DNA of 64,000 nt from Bacillus timonensis (GCA_020171895.1 JAIVAN010000003.1:496001-560000); one strand, 5' to 3'. Shown: positions 45,930-55,460, counted from the first letter of the stretch. Notes: a model not told the origin generated them from the letters alone. Numbers and translations: made by a program.

Positions 45930-47000
45930 TCAGTTTACTGCATCCAACACTTTCTTTCGATCTCTATACCCTGTTAAGATTCTATTTAACATTGCTTCAT
46001 CCATATTTAGTGTTGTCTGGTTTACCTTACGAAGTAACGACGCGGTATTTCCATCTTCAAATACAATCGTACGATTCAAATAATCCTTGAACACCTCTAA
46101 CGGTTGATTAATTTTTAACTCTTCATCAGTTAAAGTTGCTTTTTCTTGATAAGAAGCTAAAGAAATCAAATCAAAATCATAAACCTCTTTTATCATATTA
46201 AATACCTTCTCATTTGATGGAGGAGTTGGGTTCGTTATATGATAAATCGTATTTTTTTCTCCGTAGATTAGTCCCAAGTATAAAACGTTTACCACATAAT
46301 CAACTGGAACAATATTAGATAAAGTGTATTTATCCATTAATAAGCGGTAAGATGCTACATCTGCTTTTTTTCTGACTGTTTTCTTTTTCAATAATTCGAT
46401 TGCACGAAGAATTCCGTACAATCCAAATGTAGTTCCCGCTTCTCCAGTTTCAGAATCACCAATAATAATGGCGGGTCTCATAATTGTTACATCAAAAGAG
46501 TTTTGATAAGACATCACAAGATGCTCCGCTTTACATTTACTTTCTTCATAAGAGTTAATGAATGTAGAATCGGTAGGATAAAGTGTCTCGGTACCTATTG
46601 TTCGAGTACCTAACGTATATGCAGTACTAACATGAATAAACTTCTTTACTTTTAATGTATCTGCCACCTCTAGTACATGTTTTGTTCCATCAATATTAAT
46701 TGATAGTAGATCTTCTCGTTTTTCTTCATCAAACGAAAGATAGGCTGCAGTATGATAAATCGTATCAATTTCTCCCACTAATGACTGTAGAAAGTCCTCA
46801 TGTAAACCAAGATTCTTCTTAGTCAATTCACCTTGTATCTGAATGACTTGCTTTCTATGTTGAACCTCAATTTTTTTTATTAATTCTTCAAACTTTTTTT
46901 CACTTCTTGCTAATACATATATTAAATGGCCATTTTGCACTAATTTTTTCACGAGATTGGTTCCTAAGAAACCTGTTGCACCTGTAATTAATATATTCAA
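45930..47000 (-). CDS. Extended-SDR / thioester-reductase-like NAD(P) enzyme
   Basis: A 356-residue extended short-chain dehydrogenase. Nucleotide-binding GATGFLG at about 8-14, catalytic Tyr and Lys in YEESKCKAE near residue 155, and MRPAIIIGD following. The pattern resembles the male-sterility/NAD_binding_4 (thioester reductase-like) group. Substrate unknown. TTG 47000 chosen because GGTG lies six bases upstream; ATG at 47012 is an alternative start with weaker context. The neighbours do not indicate a pathway. Confidence 0.85.
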   Translation of the reverse strand: MNILITGATGFLGTNLVKKLVQNGHLIYVLARSEKKFEELIKKIEVQHRKQVIQIQGELTKKNLGLHEDFLQSLVGEIDTIYHTAAYLSFDEEKREDLLSINIDGTKHVLEVADTLKVKKFIHVSTAYTLGTRTIGTETLYPTDSTFINSYEESKCKAEHLVMSYQNSFDVTIMRPAIIIGDSETGEAGTTFGLYGILRAIELLKKKTVRKKADVASYRLLMDKYTLSNIVPVDYVVNVLYLGLIYGEKNTIYHITNPTPPSNEKVFNMIKEVYDFDLISLASYQEKATLTDEELKINQPLEVFKDYLNRTIVFEDGNTASLLRKVNQTTLNMDEAMLNRILTGYRDRKKVLDAVN

Positions 47001-47102
47001 CGCTTTCACCATCCTATTTTAAAAGAACTCTATTATTTTTTTAAAACTATTATTCTACTTTAATAGATATTGAATAGTTTGTTGATTGAAATTTTTTGCC
47101 AT

Positions 47103-47138
47103 AAAAAAATGTGATATCAAATATGATATCACATTTTG
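47103..47138 (-). terminator. Terminator after mhqD-like gene
   Basis: AATGTGATATCA / TGATATCACATT 12-bp stem followed by TTTTTTT on the minus strand. Confidence 0.9.
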
Positions 47139-47154
47139 GTTTGAACATTACCAT

Positions 47155-47766
47155 TTAGTTCGAATAATTGACTTTAAACCACTCGTTTGCTTTTTCAACT
47201 TCTTCTCGAGTTAATTCATGACCACCTTCACCCCAATGCTCGGTCACAATAGCTTTTGCTTCTCTTAATTTATCTGCTAGTTCCTTTGTTTCTAGAGGTG
47301 GGATGAGAGGGTCTCTTTTGCCAGCTCCAATAAACACCTTTACGCTACTCAAATCCGGAAGTTCTATTCCTCTTATTGGAACCATTGCATGAAATAGAAT
47401 CGCACCCATTAAAGCCTTGTTATCATGATACATTAAGCTAGCGGCAATATTGGCACCGTTTGAATAGCCAATTGCCACTACATTGTTTCGATCAAACAGA
47501 TATTCTTTAGACATTTTGTCAATGAAGGTGTTCAATTCTTTTGTACGAAATACTAAGTCTTCCTCATCGAAGACACCTTCTTGTAGTCTGCGAAAAAAAC
47601 GTGGCATACCATTCTCTTCAACATTTCCTCTTACACCTAAAACTGAGGAATCAGGAGCAATCATTTGAGCTAGTGGCAATAAATCTCGTTCATTTCCACC
47701 AGTACCATGTAAAAGGAGCAGTGTTGGAGCTATTTCATTTTTTCCTTTTATAAAAATATGTTTCAA
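47155..47766 (-). CDS. mhqD: Carboxylesterase/phospholipase MhqD
   Basis: A 203-residue alpha/beta hydrolase of the YodD/MhqD type. Ser102 in GYSNG, Asp in GKRDPLIP and His in GGHELT form the triad; LLHGTGGNERDLL is the oxyanion segment. In B. subtilis MhqD takes part in resistance to quinones and diamide under MhqR control. It follows mhqO by 12 bases and shares its operator-bearing promoter region, so both are probably induced by electrophiles. Confidence 0.9.
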   Translation of the reverse strand: MKHIFIKGKNEIAPTLLLLHGTGGNERDLLPLAQMIAPDSSVLGVRGNVEENGMPRFFRRLQEGVFDEEDLVFRTKELNTFIDKMSKEYLFDRNNVVAIGYSNGANIAASLMYHDNKALMGAILFHAMVPIRGIELPDLSSVKVFIGAGKRDPLIPPLETKELADKLREAKAIVTEHWGEGGHELTREEVEKANEWFKVNYSN

Positions 47767-47778
47767 AAAATCATCTCC

Positions 47779-48753
47779 TTATTCCTTCGTATCTAGTGGC
47801 TTCAAACGTGCTTCTATTTCACTTCGTTGATTTTCAAAATAAGGCGGCAAGGCTAATTTCTCACCTAGATTTTCAAAAGACTCGTCACCTTCAAAACCTG
47901 GTCCATCTGTCGCTAATTCAAAAAGGATGCCATTTGGTTCTCGAAAATAAAGTGAACGGAAATAATACCGTTCTACAAAACCCGAATTAGGAAGTCCTGC
48001 TTGATTTAAAACATCAACCCATTTATTTAATTCTTCAACATCTTCAACACGAAATGCAACGTGATGAACACTACCTCGACCAGGACGCTCTCGAGGTAAG
48101 TCTTTTTCCTCAATTAAGTGAACTTCTGCACCTGTTCCGCCTTCTCCTGTTTCGAATACACGTACTTCTTTTTGTTGTTTATTTTTGTATGTTCCTTTTT
48201 CACGAAAACCTAAAACATCACGTAAGATCTTTGCTGTTAAGCTTACTCGGTTTACAGTTAAAGTAACCGGCCCTAGTCCAACAATTCCGTTTTCAACTGG
48301 AACTGGACTTTTATCCCATGGTTTCCCACCTTCTACACCAGTGTTCTGTTCATCTGATACAAGAACCAATCGTTGTCCTTCAAAATCACGAAATGACAAT
48401 GAAGCTCTACCTGTTTCTTGTGAAATTTCTTCATGCTCAACATTCATTTCCTCAAAACGCTTCTTCCAGAACTGAAGAGCACGATCATTTGGAACTCTTA
48501 ATGATGTCTCAGAAATACTATTAGTCCCAGGATAGGTTTTCCCTGCTTGTGGAATTTCAAAGAATGTTAAATCTGTTCCTGGATTTCCTCTCTCATCAGC
48601 ATAGAAGAGATGATAGACAGATGTATCATCTTGATTAACAGTCTTTTTCACCAGTCGAAGCCCTAATACTTTTGTATAAAATCTATAGTTTTCTTTCGCA
48701 TTAGCAGTAATAGCAGAAACATGGTGCTGACCTTTTAAAGGTTTCATGTTCAT
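47779..48753 (-). CDS. mhqO: Ring-cleaving dioxygenase MhqO (VOC family)
   Basis: A 324-residue protein of two vicinal-oxygen-chelate domains (about 1-140 and 150-300), with metal ligands in GQHHVSA, SVHHVAF and LFELATD. Close to B. subtilis MhqO/MhqA hydroquinone dioxygenases that detoxify quinones. The ATG has AAAAGGAT eight bases upstream. The upstream region contains an MhqR-type operator at 48817-48834. Confidence 0.92.
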   Translation of the reverse strand: MNMKPLKGQHHVSAITANAKENYRFYTKVLGLRLVKKTVNQDDTSVYHLFYADERGNPGTDLTFFEIPQAGKTYPGTNSISETSLRVPNDRALQFWKKRFEEMNVEHEEISQETGRASLSFRDFEGQRLVLVSDEQNTGVEGGKPWDKSPVPVENGIVGLGPVTLTVNRVSLTAKILRDVLGFREKGTYKNKQQKEVRVFETGEGGTGAEVHLIEEKDLPRERPGRGSVHHVAFRVEDVEELNKWVDVLNQAGLPNSGFVERYYFRSLYFREPNGILFELATDGPGFEGDESFENLGEKLALPPYFENQRSEIEARLKPLDTKE

Positions 48754-48816
48754 TCAATCAAATCCTTTTCTTTTTTTTAGCTTTCCAAACTAAAACCTTA
48801 TTTATCATATTTTATT

Positions 48817-48834
48817 TATCTTGATTTCGAGATA
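48817..48834. promoter_or_regulatory. MhqR-type operator upstream of mhqO-mhqD
   Basis: TATCTTGATTTCGAGATA is an interrupted palindrome matching the known B. subtilis MhqR box (tATCTcgaAtTCgAGATa) at 16 of 18 positions. It sits about 65-80 bases before the mhqO start, in the place expected for repression of the operon. Confidence 0.8.
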
Positions 48835-48960
48835 ATTATATAACGTCATATTCTTTACGTCAAATAAAAGACAAACCTGTATGCTTTCACATTCAATTTT
48901 GGACAAATGCAGTAGCTAAAATTGCCTTTCATTCCGCTTAAGAAGCATACTAACGGCATA

Positions 48961-48990
48961 AAAAAGAACCGAACTTAAATTCGGTTCTTT
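48961..48990 (-). terminator. Terminator after CAP-domain gene
   Basis: AAAGAACCGAA / TTCGGTTCTTT stem with T tail on the minus strand. Confidence 0.88.
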
Positions 48991-48995
48991 TCCCT

Positions 48996-49805
48996 TTATT
49001 TTCCGATAAACATTTGTGTCCAAATATGACCACTACTATTGTACCCGACACCTATATGAGTAAAGTCACGACTTAGAATGTTCTTTCTATGTCCTTCGCT
49101 GTTCATCCATGACTGTACTACTTGTTCAGCAGATTGCTGTCCTTTTGCAATATTCTCACCGGCTGTATTATACGATATTCCAAAGTCACGCATCATATCA
49201 AATGGAGAACCATACGTAGGACTTGTATGTGAAAAGTATCCTTTTGCTTGCATATCATTCGATTTCTCACGAGCAACATTACTTAAAGGTGTGTCTGCTT
49301 GAAGATCTGGTAGCCCTTGTTTTCTTCTTTCTACGTTTGTTAACTCAACAACTTTGGCTTCAAATTCACTAAGTCCCGTCGCCTTTTGAGTAGGAGCTTT
49401 AGCTGGTTCTTGAGCCTGAGGTTGCTGTTGTTCTGGTTTTGCAGGTGCTGGTGTAGTTGTTTTAGGCTGTTGTTGCGTAGGCGCAGGTGCCTTTTGCTGT
49501 GGCTGTATGGGCACCTGTGTAAATTGCTTTTGTTCAAGTTGACCTGGTGTTGCTTGTATATTTCCAGGTACTTGCGTAAATCCCTTTTGACCAATTTCCA
49601 CTTTATAGTATTTATACTTAGCTGGTTGTACTAATATCGCTTTTGTATGTGGATATTGGTTACTTGGTGTTGACGTTTTATCACTTGAAATCACACCGTA
49701 TGTTCCACTTTTCGTTTCATCATCTGTTGCTTCATTATCCATATTACATGCAGTTAGAGCTAAAACCCCAACTAGCAAAACATTTAATGACAGCTTTCTT
49801 ATCAT
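48996..49805 (-). CDS. CAP/SCP-domain lipoprotein (YkwD-like)
   Basis: A 269-residue secreted protein. Type II signal with lipobox LTAC (Cys20), a long Pro/Gln/Lys/Thr-rich linker (about 90-145), then a CAP (SCP/PR-1) domain to the C-terminus, with LTNVERRKQGL, HTSPTYGSPFDMM, NTAGENIAKG and SEGHRKNIL motifs. CAP proteins of Bacillus (YkwD) are extracellular and of unclear function. ATG 49805, GGGGGG upstream. Codon bias in the linker is normal. Confidence 0.9.
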   Translation of the reverse strand: MIRKLSLNVLLVGVLALTACNMDNEATDDETKSGTYGVISSDKTSTPSNQYPHTKAILVQPAKYKYYKVEIGQKGFTQVPGNIQATPGQLEQKQFTQVPIQPQQKAPAPTQQQPKTTTPAPAKPEQQQPQAQEPAKAPTQKATGLSEFEAKVVELTNVERRKQGLPDLQADTPLSNVAREKSNDMQAKGYFSHTSPTYGSPFDMMRDFGISYNTAGENIAKGQQSAEQVVQSWMNSEGHRKNILSRDFTHIGVGYNSSGHIWTQMFIGK

Positions 49806-49936
49806 TGTTTGAGCCCCCCTTTTTAAACATTAAGGTCTTACTCTCTTATTTTCTCTACATTGTAAGAAAGTATAGGTGGGAAATTAACGAAATAAAAGGG
49901 GAGAAATTTCAAATTTCATTAATGAGATTTTAATAA

Positions 49937-50437
49937 TCACAAAACATTTCTCAATCCTTTATAAATATCAACTATTTCAGCTAGTTTCATTCTAACTAAA
50001 CCGCTTGATGAAGGTGCTACAAAATCCATCGTTCCATCAACGATAGATTTTTCTTGCAAGCCCCAGTCTATGTTTTTTTTCTTACTAAATTCTTGATACA
50101 CACCTTTGCCCACAAAACAAATCATTTTGGGCTGATAATGGATCATCTTTTGAATTAATTCAGCTCTACCTTCTTTGTACTCTTCCTTTTTAATCTCATC
50201 AGCTGCTTTAGTTGGTCGTGAGACAATATTTGTTAAACCATATCCTAAATCAAGCAACTTATAATCTTCACTTGGGATGAATTTTTTCGGTGTAAGCCCA
50301 GATTGATACAAGATTGTCCAAAAACGATTGTTTGGATTTGCAAAATGATGTCCTGTTTCAGCTGAGCGAATACTCGGGTTAAATCCAACAAATACTATGT
50401 CTAGATTTTTCTTTAGATGATCTTTAATCGGGTTCAC
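49937..50437 (-). CDS. mug: Mismatch-specific uracil/thymine DNA glycosylase (Mug/TDG type)
   Basis: A 166-residue UDG-superfamily enzyme. The active-site motif FVGFNPSIRSAETGHHFAN carries the catalytic-water-positioning Asn20 of the Mug/TDG class, and SSSGLVRM is the wedge/second motif. It removes uracil or ethenocytosine from DNA. GTG start with AGGATG upstream. It follows the helicase gene by 15 bases in one operon, suggesting linked DNA repair. Confidence 0.9.
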   Translation of the reverse strand: MNPIKDHLKKNLDIVFVGFNPSIRSAETGHHFANPNNRFWTILYQSGLTPKKFIPSEDYKLLDLGYGLTNIVSRPTKAADEIKKEEYKEGRAELIQKMIHYQPKMICFVGKGVYQEFSKKKNIDWGLQEKSIVDGTMDFVAPSSSGLVRMKLAEIVDIYKGLRNVL

Positions 50438-50452
50438 AAGCTCACATCCTGT

Positions 50453-52699
50453 TTATTCGATCGGTAATTGTGTAAGTACATGCTGAACAAAGGCTTCTGA
50501 ATCTACTCTAGATGCTACAAATGGGGGTAAGGTTCGATTGTTTGCCTCAAATGGAACTCCTAGCCATATAAGGTGTGAATCAATTGCAACAAAAGAAAAT
50601 GGATTCCTTTCCCTAATGGAAGTAGTAGGATTGACCACTGAAAAATCATACTCAGAAATTATGGTTAGTTTGACTGTTGTTGATCTACTTTTTAAGGTTC
50701 GTATCCAATCAGAAGATAACCTTGTTTCTTTAGGCAAAGAGAGAACAATTGTTTTTTTGGCTGAGGCAATATCTATAAACAAACGGTCTAGCTTCTTTGC
50801 ATGCATCCATTGAACACTTGGATGCTGATTACGAATCCAAGAACCGATCTCATTTGTTGTAACTGTTTTGTTGTTATTCATTTGGTGCTCTACTAACTGC
50901 CTAATGGTTTTATTTTTATACACTTGCTCTTTCACAAACGCTGTATCACTAAGATGAATAAATTTTCCTTTTGTTCTAGTGATCGCAACGTTAATTAGAC
51001 GCTCACTATTTTTCCCTGTTAAAAGCATTCCTACTCGTTCTTGTGGGTAACTATCAACTGAATCGAAGATCATAACATCACGTTCACTTCCTTGGAAGCG
51101 GTGAACCGTTGCTGCTATAATATCAGCTTTTAAGCATTCATCTCGATAAATATCTCCTAAAAGTGTTTCCATTAATAGTGCTTGAGCTCGATATGGTGTA
51201 ACATATCCAATGGAATTTAAACCACTTTCATATGCCTCATGAATTAGTTGAAACGAAAGAAGCACATTCCAAATATTCATTCTCGAATGAGATGTCTTTT
51301 CATTGATACAATGTTCACCTGTATGGCTTGTATCAATTAAAATCGATGCTTCATTTATAAAAGGAGCATGATGAACAATCTTTTTTCTCTTAGTGAAAAC
51401 ACTAGGGTGATCTCCCACCAAGGATTGATACACATGTTTGTTTGTAAATGCTGAAATTTCAGGATGCATCCGACGTTGCTCTCGCAATAAAAATAGGTGT
51501 GGATGAAGTTGATGGTGGCTAATGTTTTTAACCACTCCTGATTTATGAAAGATATCCTCTTTTAACCATTCCTCTACCGCTTTATGTCTAGCAGAAGCAA
51601 TTGGAGGTAGTTGTTTAAAATCCCCGCAAATAATGATATTTTTACCTAGGGAAGCAGCGAATCCTACCTGTGGAACATAAGCCATACTTGCTTCATCCAC
51701 GATTACCACATCAAATTCTCGTTCAAAAATGGCAGGGTCACTCGCTGCTTTTGCTAATGTCGTTCCTATGACAAATGCATCTTCTAGTAATGTCATTTCT
51801 CTTTGTCTCATTTTATCCAATAGCCGTGATAGCTTAGATTCGATCTCAAGTAGCTGATTAGAATCTCTTTTGCTAAATGAGCGGATTAAATCGATTTTTA
51901 GCTGTATTCTTTCTTCTATTAATTGCTCTTTTTCTAAAATTAACTTTGGGTCTTGTTTTTCGATAAGACTATTTGTTGAAAGATCTTCTTCATGTGTGTC
52001 CTTCTCACTGCGGTTCATATGCCCATACCTAAGGATATCACCCTCACGAAAACGATCTATCTTTCTAATGAATCTTATTAACTCTTTCATTAAGACATCT
52101 ACAGCTTGATTACTATGAGATAAGATAAGTACTGATTTCTCTTTTAAATATTTATTAGCCGCAACTCTTGCCAAAGTATAGGTTTTTCCAGTACCTGGAG
52201 GACCCCATACAAAGGTTACAGGGTTATATTTTGAGCGTAACACTAATTCGTGCACATTGCTTTTTATTGCATCTGTTGGGTGCTTTGCAAGATGGGATGG
52301 ATCCATTAATTTTTTTATACGAATTCTTTTTTGTTTACTCTTTTTAATTCCATCTAATCTTTCAATCAAATGCTCAAGTAATTCCCAAGGATCATGCAGT
52401 AAATTCGCTTCATGAATCAAATCCCCAAATGACTGCTCAAGCGCAAGAATAATCCCTTTCCCTTCTGAAGAAAGAATTCTTCCATTATGCTTACTGTTTC
52501 CCCACTCAAGTTTTATTGAAGACCCATTTGGTACTTTTAGAGGAGTGCTGCAATCAAAGTAATAGTTAAATGTATTTTCACTAGAAAGTAGTCTTCCATT
52601 CGTTACTCGATATTTTGTACTTCCGTATTTTTTCAGGAAATTAATCTCAATCTGGAGAGCTTCTTTCCACTGGTTGATGTATGTTTTGGTTGGTGTCAT
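50453..52699 (-). CDS. UPF1-like SF1 helicase with degenerate PLD-like tail
   Basis: A 748-residue protein. The SF1B/UPF1-like helicase core has GPPGTGKT (near 165), DEAS (near 335), CGDFKQLPP, LREQRRMHPE, VHRFQGSERDVM and NVAITRTKGK. An N-terminal helical part (1-150) precedes it. The last about 130 residues (620-748) resemble a phospholipase-D-like fold in which the HKD residues are missing (FVAIDSHLIWLG). Likely nucleic-acid unwinding in repair or RNA metabolism. ATG with AAGGAAG upstream. Confidence 0.88.
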   Translation of the reverse strand: MTPTKTYINQWKEALQIEINFLKKYGSTKYRVTNGRLLSSENTFNYYFDCSTPLKVPNGSSIKLEWGNSKHNGRILSSEGKGIILALEQSFGDLIHEANLLHDPWELLEHLIERLDGIKKSKQKRIRIKKLMDPSHLAKHPTDAIKSNVHELVLRSKYNPVTFVWGPPGTGKTYTLARVAANKYLKEKSVLILSHSNQAVDVLMKELIRFIRKIDRFREGDILRYGHMNRSEKDTHEEDLSTNSLIEKQDPKLILEKEQLIEERIQLKIDLIRSFSKRDSNQLLEIESKLSRLLDKMRQREMTLLEDAFVIGTTLAKAASDPAIFEREFDVVIVDEASMAYVPQVGFAASLGKNIIICGDFKQLPPIASARHKAVEEWLKEDIFHKSGVVKNISHHQLHPHLFLLREQRRMHPEISAFTNKHVYQSLVGDHPSVFTKRKKIVHHAPFINEASILIDTSHTGEHCINEKTSHSRMNIWNVLLSFQLIHEAYESGLNSIGYVTPYRAQALLMETLLGDIYRDECLKADIIAATVHRFQGSERDVMIFDSVDSYPQERVGMLLTGKNSERLINVAITRTKGKFIHLSDTAFVKEQVYKNKTIRQLVEHQMNNNKTVTTNEIGSWIRNQHPSVQWMHAKKLDRLFIDIASAKKTIVLSLPKETRLSSDWIRTLKSRSTTVKLTIISEYDFSVVNPTTSIRERNPFSFVAIDSHLIWLGVPFEANNRTLPPFVASRVDSEAFVQHVLTQLPIE

Positions 52700-52713
52700 T
52701 CTTTATCTTCCTT

Positions 52714-52750
52714 AATAAAAATAGCTCAATCTAATATCGATTGAGCATGA
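52714..52750 (-). terminator. Terminator after the 153-residue TM gene
   Basis: GCTCAATC / GATTGAGC stem with seven-base loop, followed on the minus strand by TATTTTTATT. Confidence 0.8.
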
Positions 52751-52824
52751 TTTTTGAGTATTTATACTATATCATTTTCTTAATAAATTTAACAAATTCC
52801 TATTTAATTTAAATCTAAGAACTT

Positions 52825-53286
52825 TTAACCCATCTTCCCATAATAATCAAGATTAATATCATGCTTCTCCTTCAAATACATACAAATATCATCAATGTTT
52901 TCTTTACCATATCTTTCGTGCCATTCTTTATTTTTCAGTGCAATAAGCTCTCTTCTTAAAGAATGGAACTCATCTTCTTTTTTCTTTCGTTTATTGTCTT
53001 CCCTCTTTGTAAAAAAAACAAGGGCAATAATTAGCGATAGTATAAAAACCGTCGTTTGATCTGTAAAAAGCAAGTTAATAAAAGTAAACGGATCCATTAA
53101 GTTATGAATTTTTTTGTAAAAGATATAGGCACTTGCAATACCAACGCCGACCATTATTGCTAGCAATTGATTTTTTCTTTTTTCATGTGCTCTAAAAACG
53201 TTGTGACGTTTAATAATATCATTTAACGAGTTTACATCTGTTTTCGAGATTTTAAAGGATAAGTGTATGTCTTCCCATGGCTTCAT
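52825..53286 (-). CDS. Two-TM hypothetical protein (DUF2663/YpbF-like)
   Basis: A 153-residue protein with two membrane helices (about 40-60 and 77-95), flanked by basic cytosolic segments. Size and arrangement fit the DUF2663 (YpbF) family of Bacilli, function unknown; assignment is moderate. ATG 53286 chosen, eight bases after GGAG. Confidence 0.75.
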   Translation of the reverse strand: MKPWEDIHLSFKISKTDVNSLNDIIKRHNVFRAHEKRKNQLLAIMVGVGIASAYIFYKKIHNLMDPFTFINLLFTDQTTVFILSLIIALVFFTKREDNKRKKKEDEFHSLRRELIALKNKEWHERYGKENIDDICMYLKEKHDINLDYYGKMG

Positions 53287-53499
53287 AAAAAACACTCCCA
53301 TCAAGAAAGATAATCACGTGCTATTCTTACAACATGTCCATTAGTACATTCTATGTATACTAGTTGTATATCATGTTAGTTTACCTTATAAAAAGATTCT
53401 TTCAGGAGCAGCTTGTTCTCTTTATTTGAAATGGAAAATATCGATACATTTATTTTTTACTGTGCCGTGCTAAAATGGGGCTTAAGGAGAGTGAACGCT

Positions 53500-54528
53500 T
53501 TGAAAATTCTTCTACCTATTTTTAGTCTTCTCGCCATTTTACCTTTTCTATTAAGTTTTGATTCTATCGCCTACCAATCAAACTATTATGCAAAATATCA
53601 ATCACCTGAAGGAATTGCGTTTCTTAGTTATACAGAAAAATGGGATGAAGATAAGCTAAAAGATCTTTATCTAGAACTACTTAACAACCAGCATGGAGAA
53701 GAATTAAAATTACTACAAGAAGTAAGAGTTATGAGTGGAGAATTAGTTGGTAGCTCTGGCACAAAAGGACAGTATCATGCATTAACAAATACCATTACCT
53801 TATTTCATGGCGATATATATACCTCGCCATCAATGATGAGGGAAACTCTATCTCATGAATATGGTCATCATGTTGGGTATTATTATTTGCCCTCTCATCA
53901 CTTTCCAAATTCTACTTGGGCTCAATTAAGAGGATTAGAGACAGAACATGTTAGTTGGGATGCCTTTTGGCGTTATTCAACGGAAAGGCACGAAAGATAT
54001 CCACAGGAGATTTTTGCAGATGATTATGTCTTGTTGTTCGGTCCAACTTCTTCCTTCGATGAAAAAGATGCATGGTCAAACGAGGCCTTCTATCTGAGGA
54101 CTCAACAAGCAAATCAGGAGATTCCTAACGTCCTAGAATTAACAGATCTCCATCACTATTTAGAGAAAATAACTGGATTCGAAGTATCTAGGAACCGAAT
54201 CATGATGACTCCTAAAATGGAATCATTTCACCATAATCAATTAACCTACAAGATTAGCAAAAAACCACAAGTTTCTTATAGATTAAATGTACATTTTATT
54301 GCAACTGATGAATATCTAGAAGCAATTACTATTTTCGAGGAAGAAATGAAGGATCACTTACAATTCTCATTTCATCATTTATTACAGGATGCAAGTATCA
54401 ATGGATATAGTGGTCCAGTAGTGGTAAATATTGATGTGGTAGATTTAACCACTTCATTTGGTTTTCAAACTGAAAAAACATGCCTTTCATTAGAAAATAA
54501 TGAGATTAAACGATATTGTTCGGAGTAA
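53500..54528 (+). CDS. Membrane-anchored/secreted HExxH zinc metalloprotease-like protein
   Basis: A 342-residue protein with an N-terminal signal anchor (KILLPIFSLLAILPFLLSF) and an extracellular domain with HEYGHH at about 119-124 and a likely third ligand Glu in YPQEIFADDY near residue 170, the gluzincin pattern. No cysteine-rich or pro-region seen. Family not recognised. Start TTG 53500 with AAGGAG ten bases upstream. Ends close to the racemase gene on the other strand. Confidence 0.8.
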   Translation: MKILLPIFSLLAILPFLLSFDSIAYQSNYYAKYQSPEGIAFLSYTEKWDEDKLKDLYLELLNNQHGEELKLLQEVRVMSGELVGSSGTKGQYHALTNTITLFHGDIYTSPSMMRETLSHEYGHHVGYYYLPSHHFPNSTWAQLRGLETEHVSWDAFWRYSTERHERYPQEIFADDYVLLFGPTSSFDEKDAWSNEAFYLRTQQANQEIPNVLELTDLHHYLEKITGFEVSRNRIMMTPKMESFHHNQLTYKISKKPQVSYRLNVHFIATDEYLEAITIFEEEMKDHLQFSFHHLLQDASINGYSGPVVVNIDVVDLTTSFGFQTEKTCLSLENNEIKRYCSE

Positions 54529-54539
54529 GTTTAAGGGTG

Positions 54540-55250
54540 TTACTCATTCAAAGTAGCACCCTTTGCCTTGCGGACAGCTACTTTCGCTATCACTTCGTTA
54601 GGATCAATAAGTGGAATGGATATAGAAGTCCTTTTTAACATCATTGGAATTTCTGTACATCCCATGATTATTGCTTCTGCACCATTTTCGATTAGATAAT
54701 TTATTGCGTCAGAAAGAATGAAAACATCTTTGTTCTTCAGCCCATTGTATTTATAGGAATAGATGGCCTCTTGAATAGTGTGCTGCTTCTCTTCAGGAAA
54801 GTTAATTACTCGAATACCTTCATGTTTAAAATGTTGATGAAAAATTCGTACTTTCATCGCTCCTGAAGTTGCGAGTACTCCTACTTTTTTTATAGTTGGC
54901 ATTGTGTTCTTTAATTCAAAGACTGTCTCTTGGATAATATGTAAGACCTCAATGTTGACTGCACCTTGAATGTCATCGTAGTAATAATGAGCGGTATTGG
55001 CACAAATAATGATTAAATCAGCCCCAGCATTCTCTAAGTTCCTAGCAGTTTGTTTTAACTCTAGGATTGGACATTTCGAACCCCTTAATATCGCGTCCTG
55101 CCTACTGGGTATTTTAGGATTGTTGTCGATCATAATTCTGAGATGATCTCCATCTTCTCTTGCATCTGTTGCCTGTACGATTTTTTGGAAGATATCTAAT
55201 GTTGCTTCAGGTCCCATTCCTCCTAGTAACCCAACCACTTTATCACTCAC
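54540..55250 (-). CDS. Aspartate/glutamate racemase family protein
   Basis: A 236-residue amino-acid racemase. GLLGGMGPEAT opens the first half; the two catalytic cysteines are in CANTAH (near 80) and GCTEIP (near 200), as in cofactor-independent Asp/Glu/hydantoin racemases (RacX/YgeA type). Substrate unassigned; it may make D-amino acids for the wall. GTG 55250 chosen with GGTG upstream; GTG 55262 is possible. Confidence 0.88.
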   Translation of the reverse strand: MSDKVVGLLGGMGPEATLDIFQKIVQATDAREDGDHLRIMIDNNPKIPSRQDAILRGSKCPILELKQTARNLENAGADLIIICANTAHYYYDDIQGAVNIEVLHIIQETVFELKNTMPTIKKVGVLATSGAMKVRIFHQHFKHEGIRVINFPEEKQHTIQEAIYSYKYNGLKNKDVFILSDAINYLIENGAEAIIMGCTEIPMMLKRTSISIPLIDPNEVIAKVAVRKAKGATLNE

Positions 55251-55274
55251 TTCATCACCCACTTAATTATTCAT

Positions 55275-55304
55275 TAAAAAAAGGAGTGTGAACCACACAT
55301 CCCC
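55275..55304 (-). terminator. Terminator after the 46-residue membrane gene
   Basis: GGATGTGTG / CACACTCC stem followed by TTTTTTT on the minus strand. Confidence 0.75.
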
Positions 55305-55319
55305 TTCATCATTCTACCA

Positions 55320-55460
55320 TTAACTACCGTATTGAACGAAATAATAAAGACTGATGGCAACCATTACTGGCAATAACGTATAAACTAAACGTTTAAACCT
55401 TGATTTCACCAACAACTGATCATATTTATGCCCTCTTCTTAATACCCGTACTTTCTCCAC
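55320..55460 (-). CDS. Small single-TM protein (46 aa)
   Basis: A 46-residue ORF with basic N-terminal half (MEKVRVLRRGHKYDQLLVKS) and a C-terminal membrane helix ending FVQYGS. GTG start with GGGAGG six bases upstream and a terminator after it. It looks like a real micropeptide gene, of unknown role. Confidence 0.65.
   Translation of the reverse strand: MEKVRVLRRGHKYDQLLVKSRFKRLVYTLLPVMVAISLYYFVQYGS

Noticed and set aside
49340..49634. Gln/Leu-rich frames on both strands in the CAP lipoprotein linker
   Set aside because: They are out-of-frame readings of the Pro/Gln-rich linker of the real gene.
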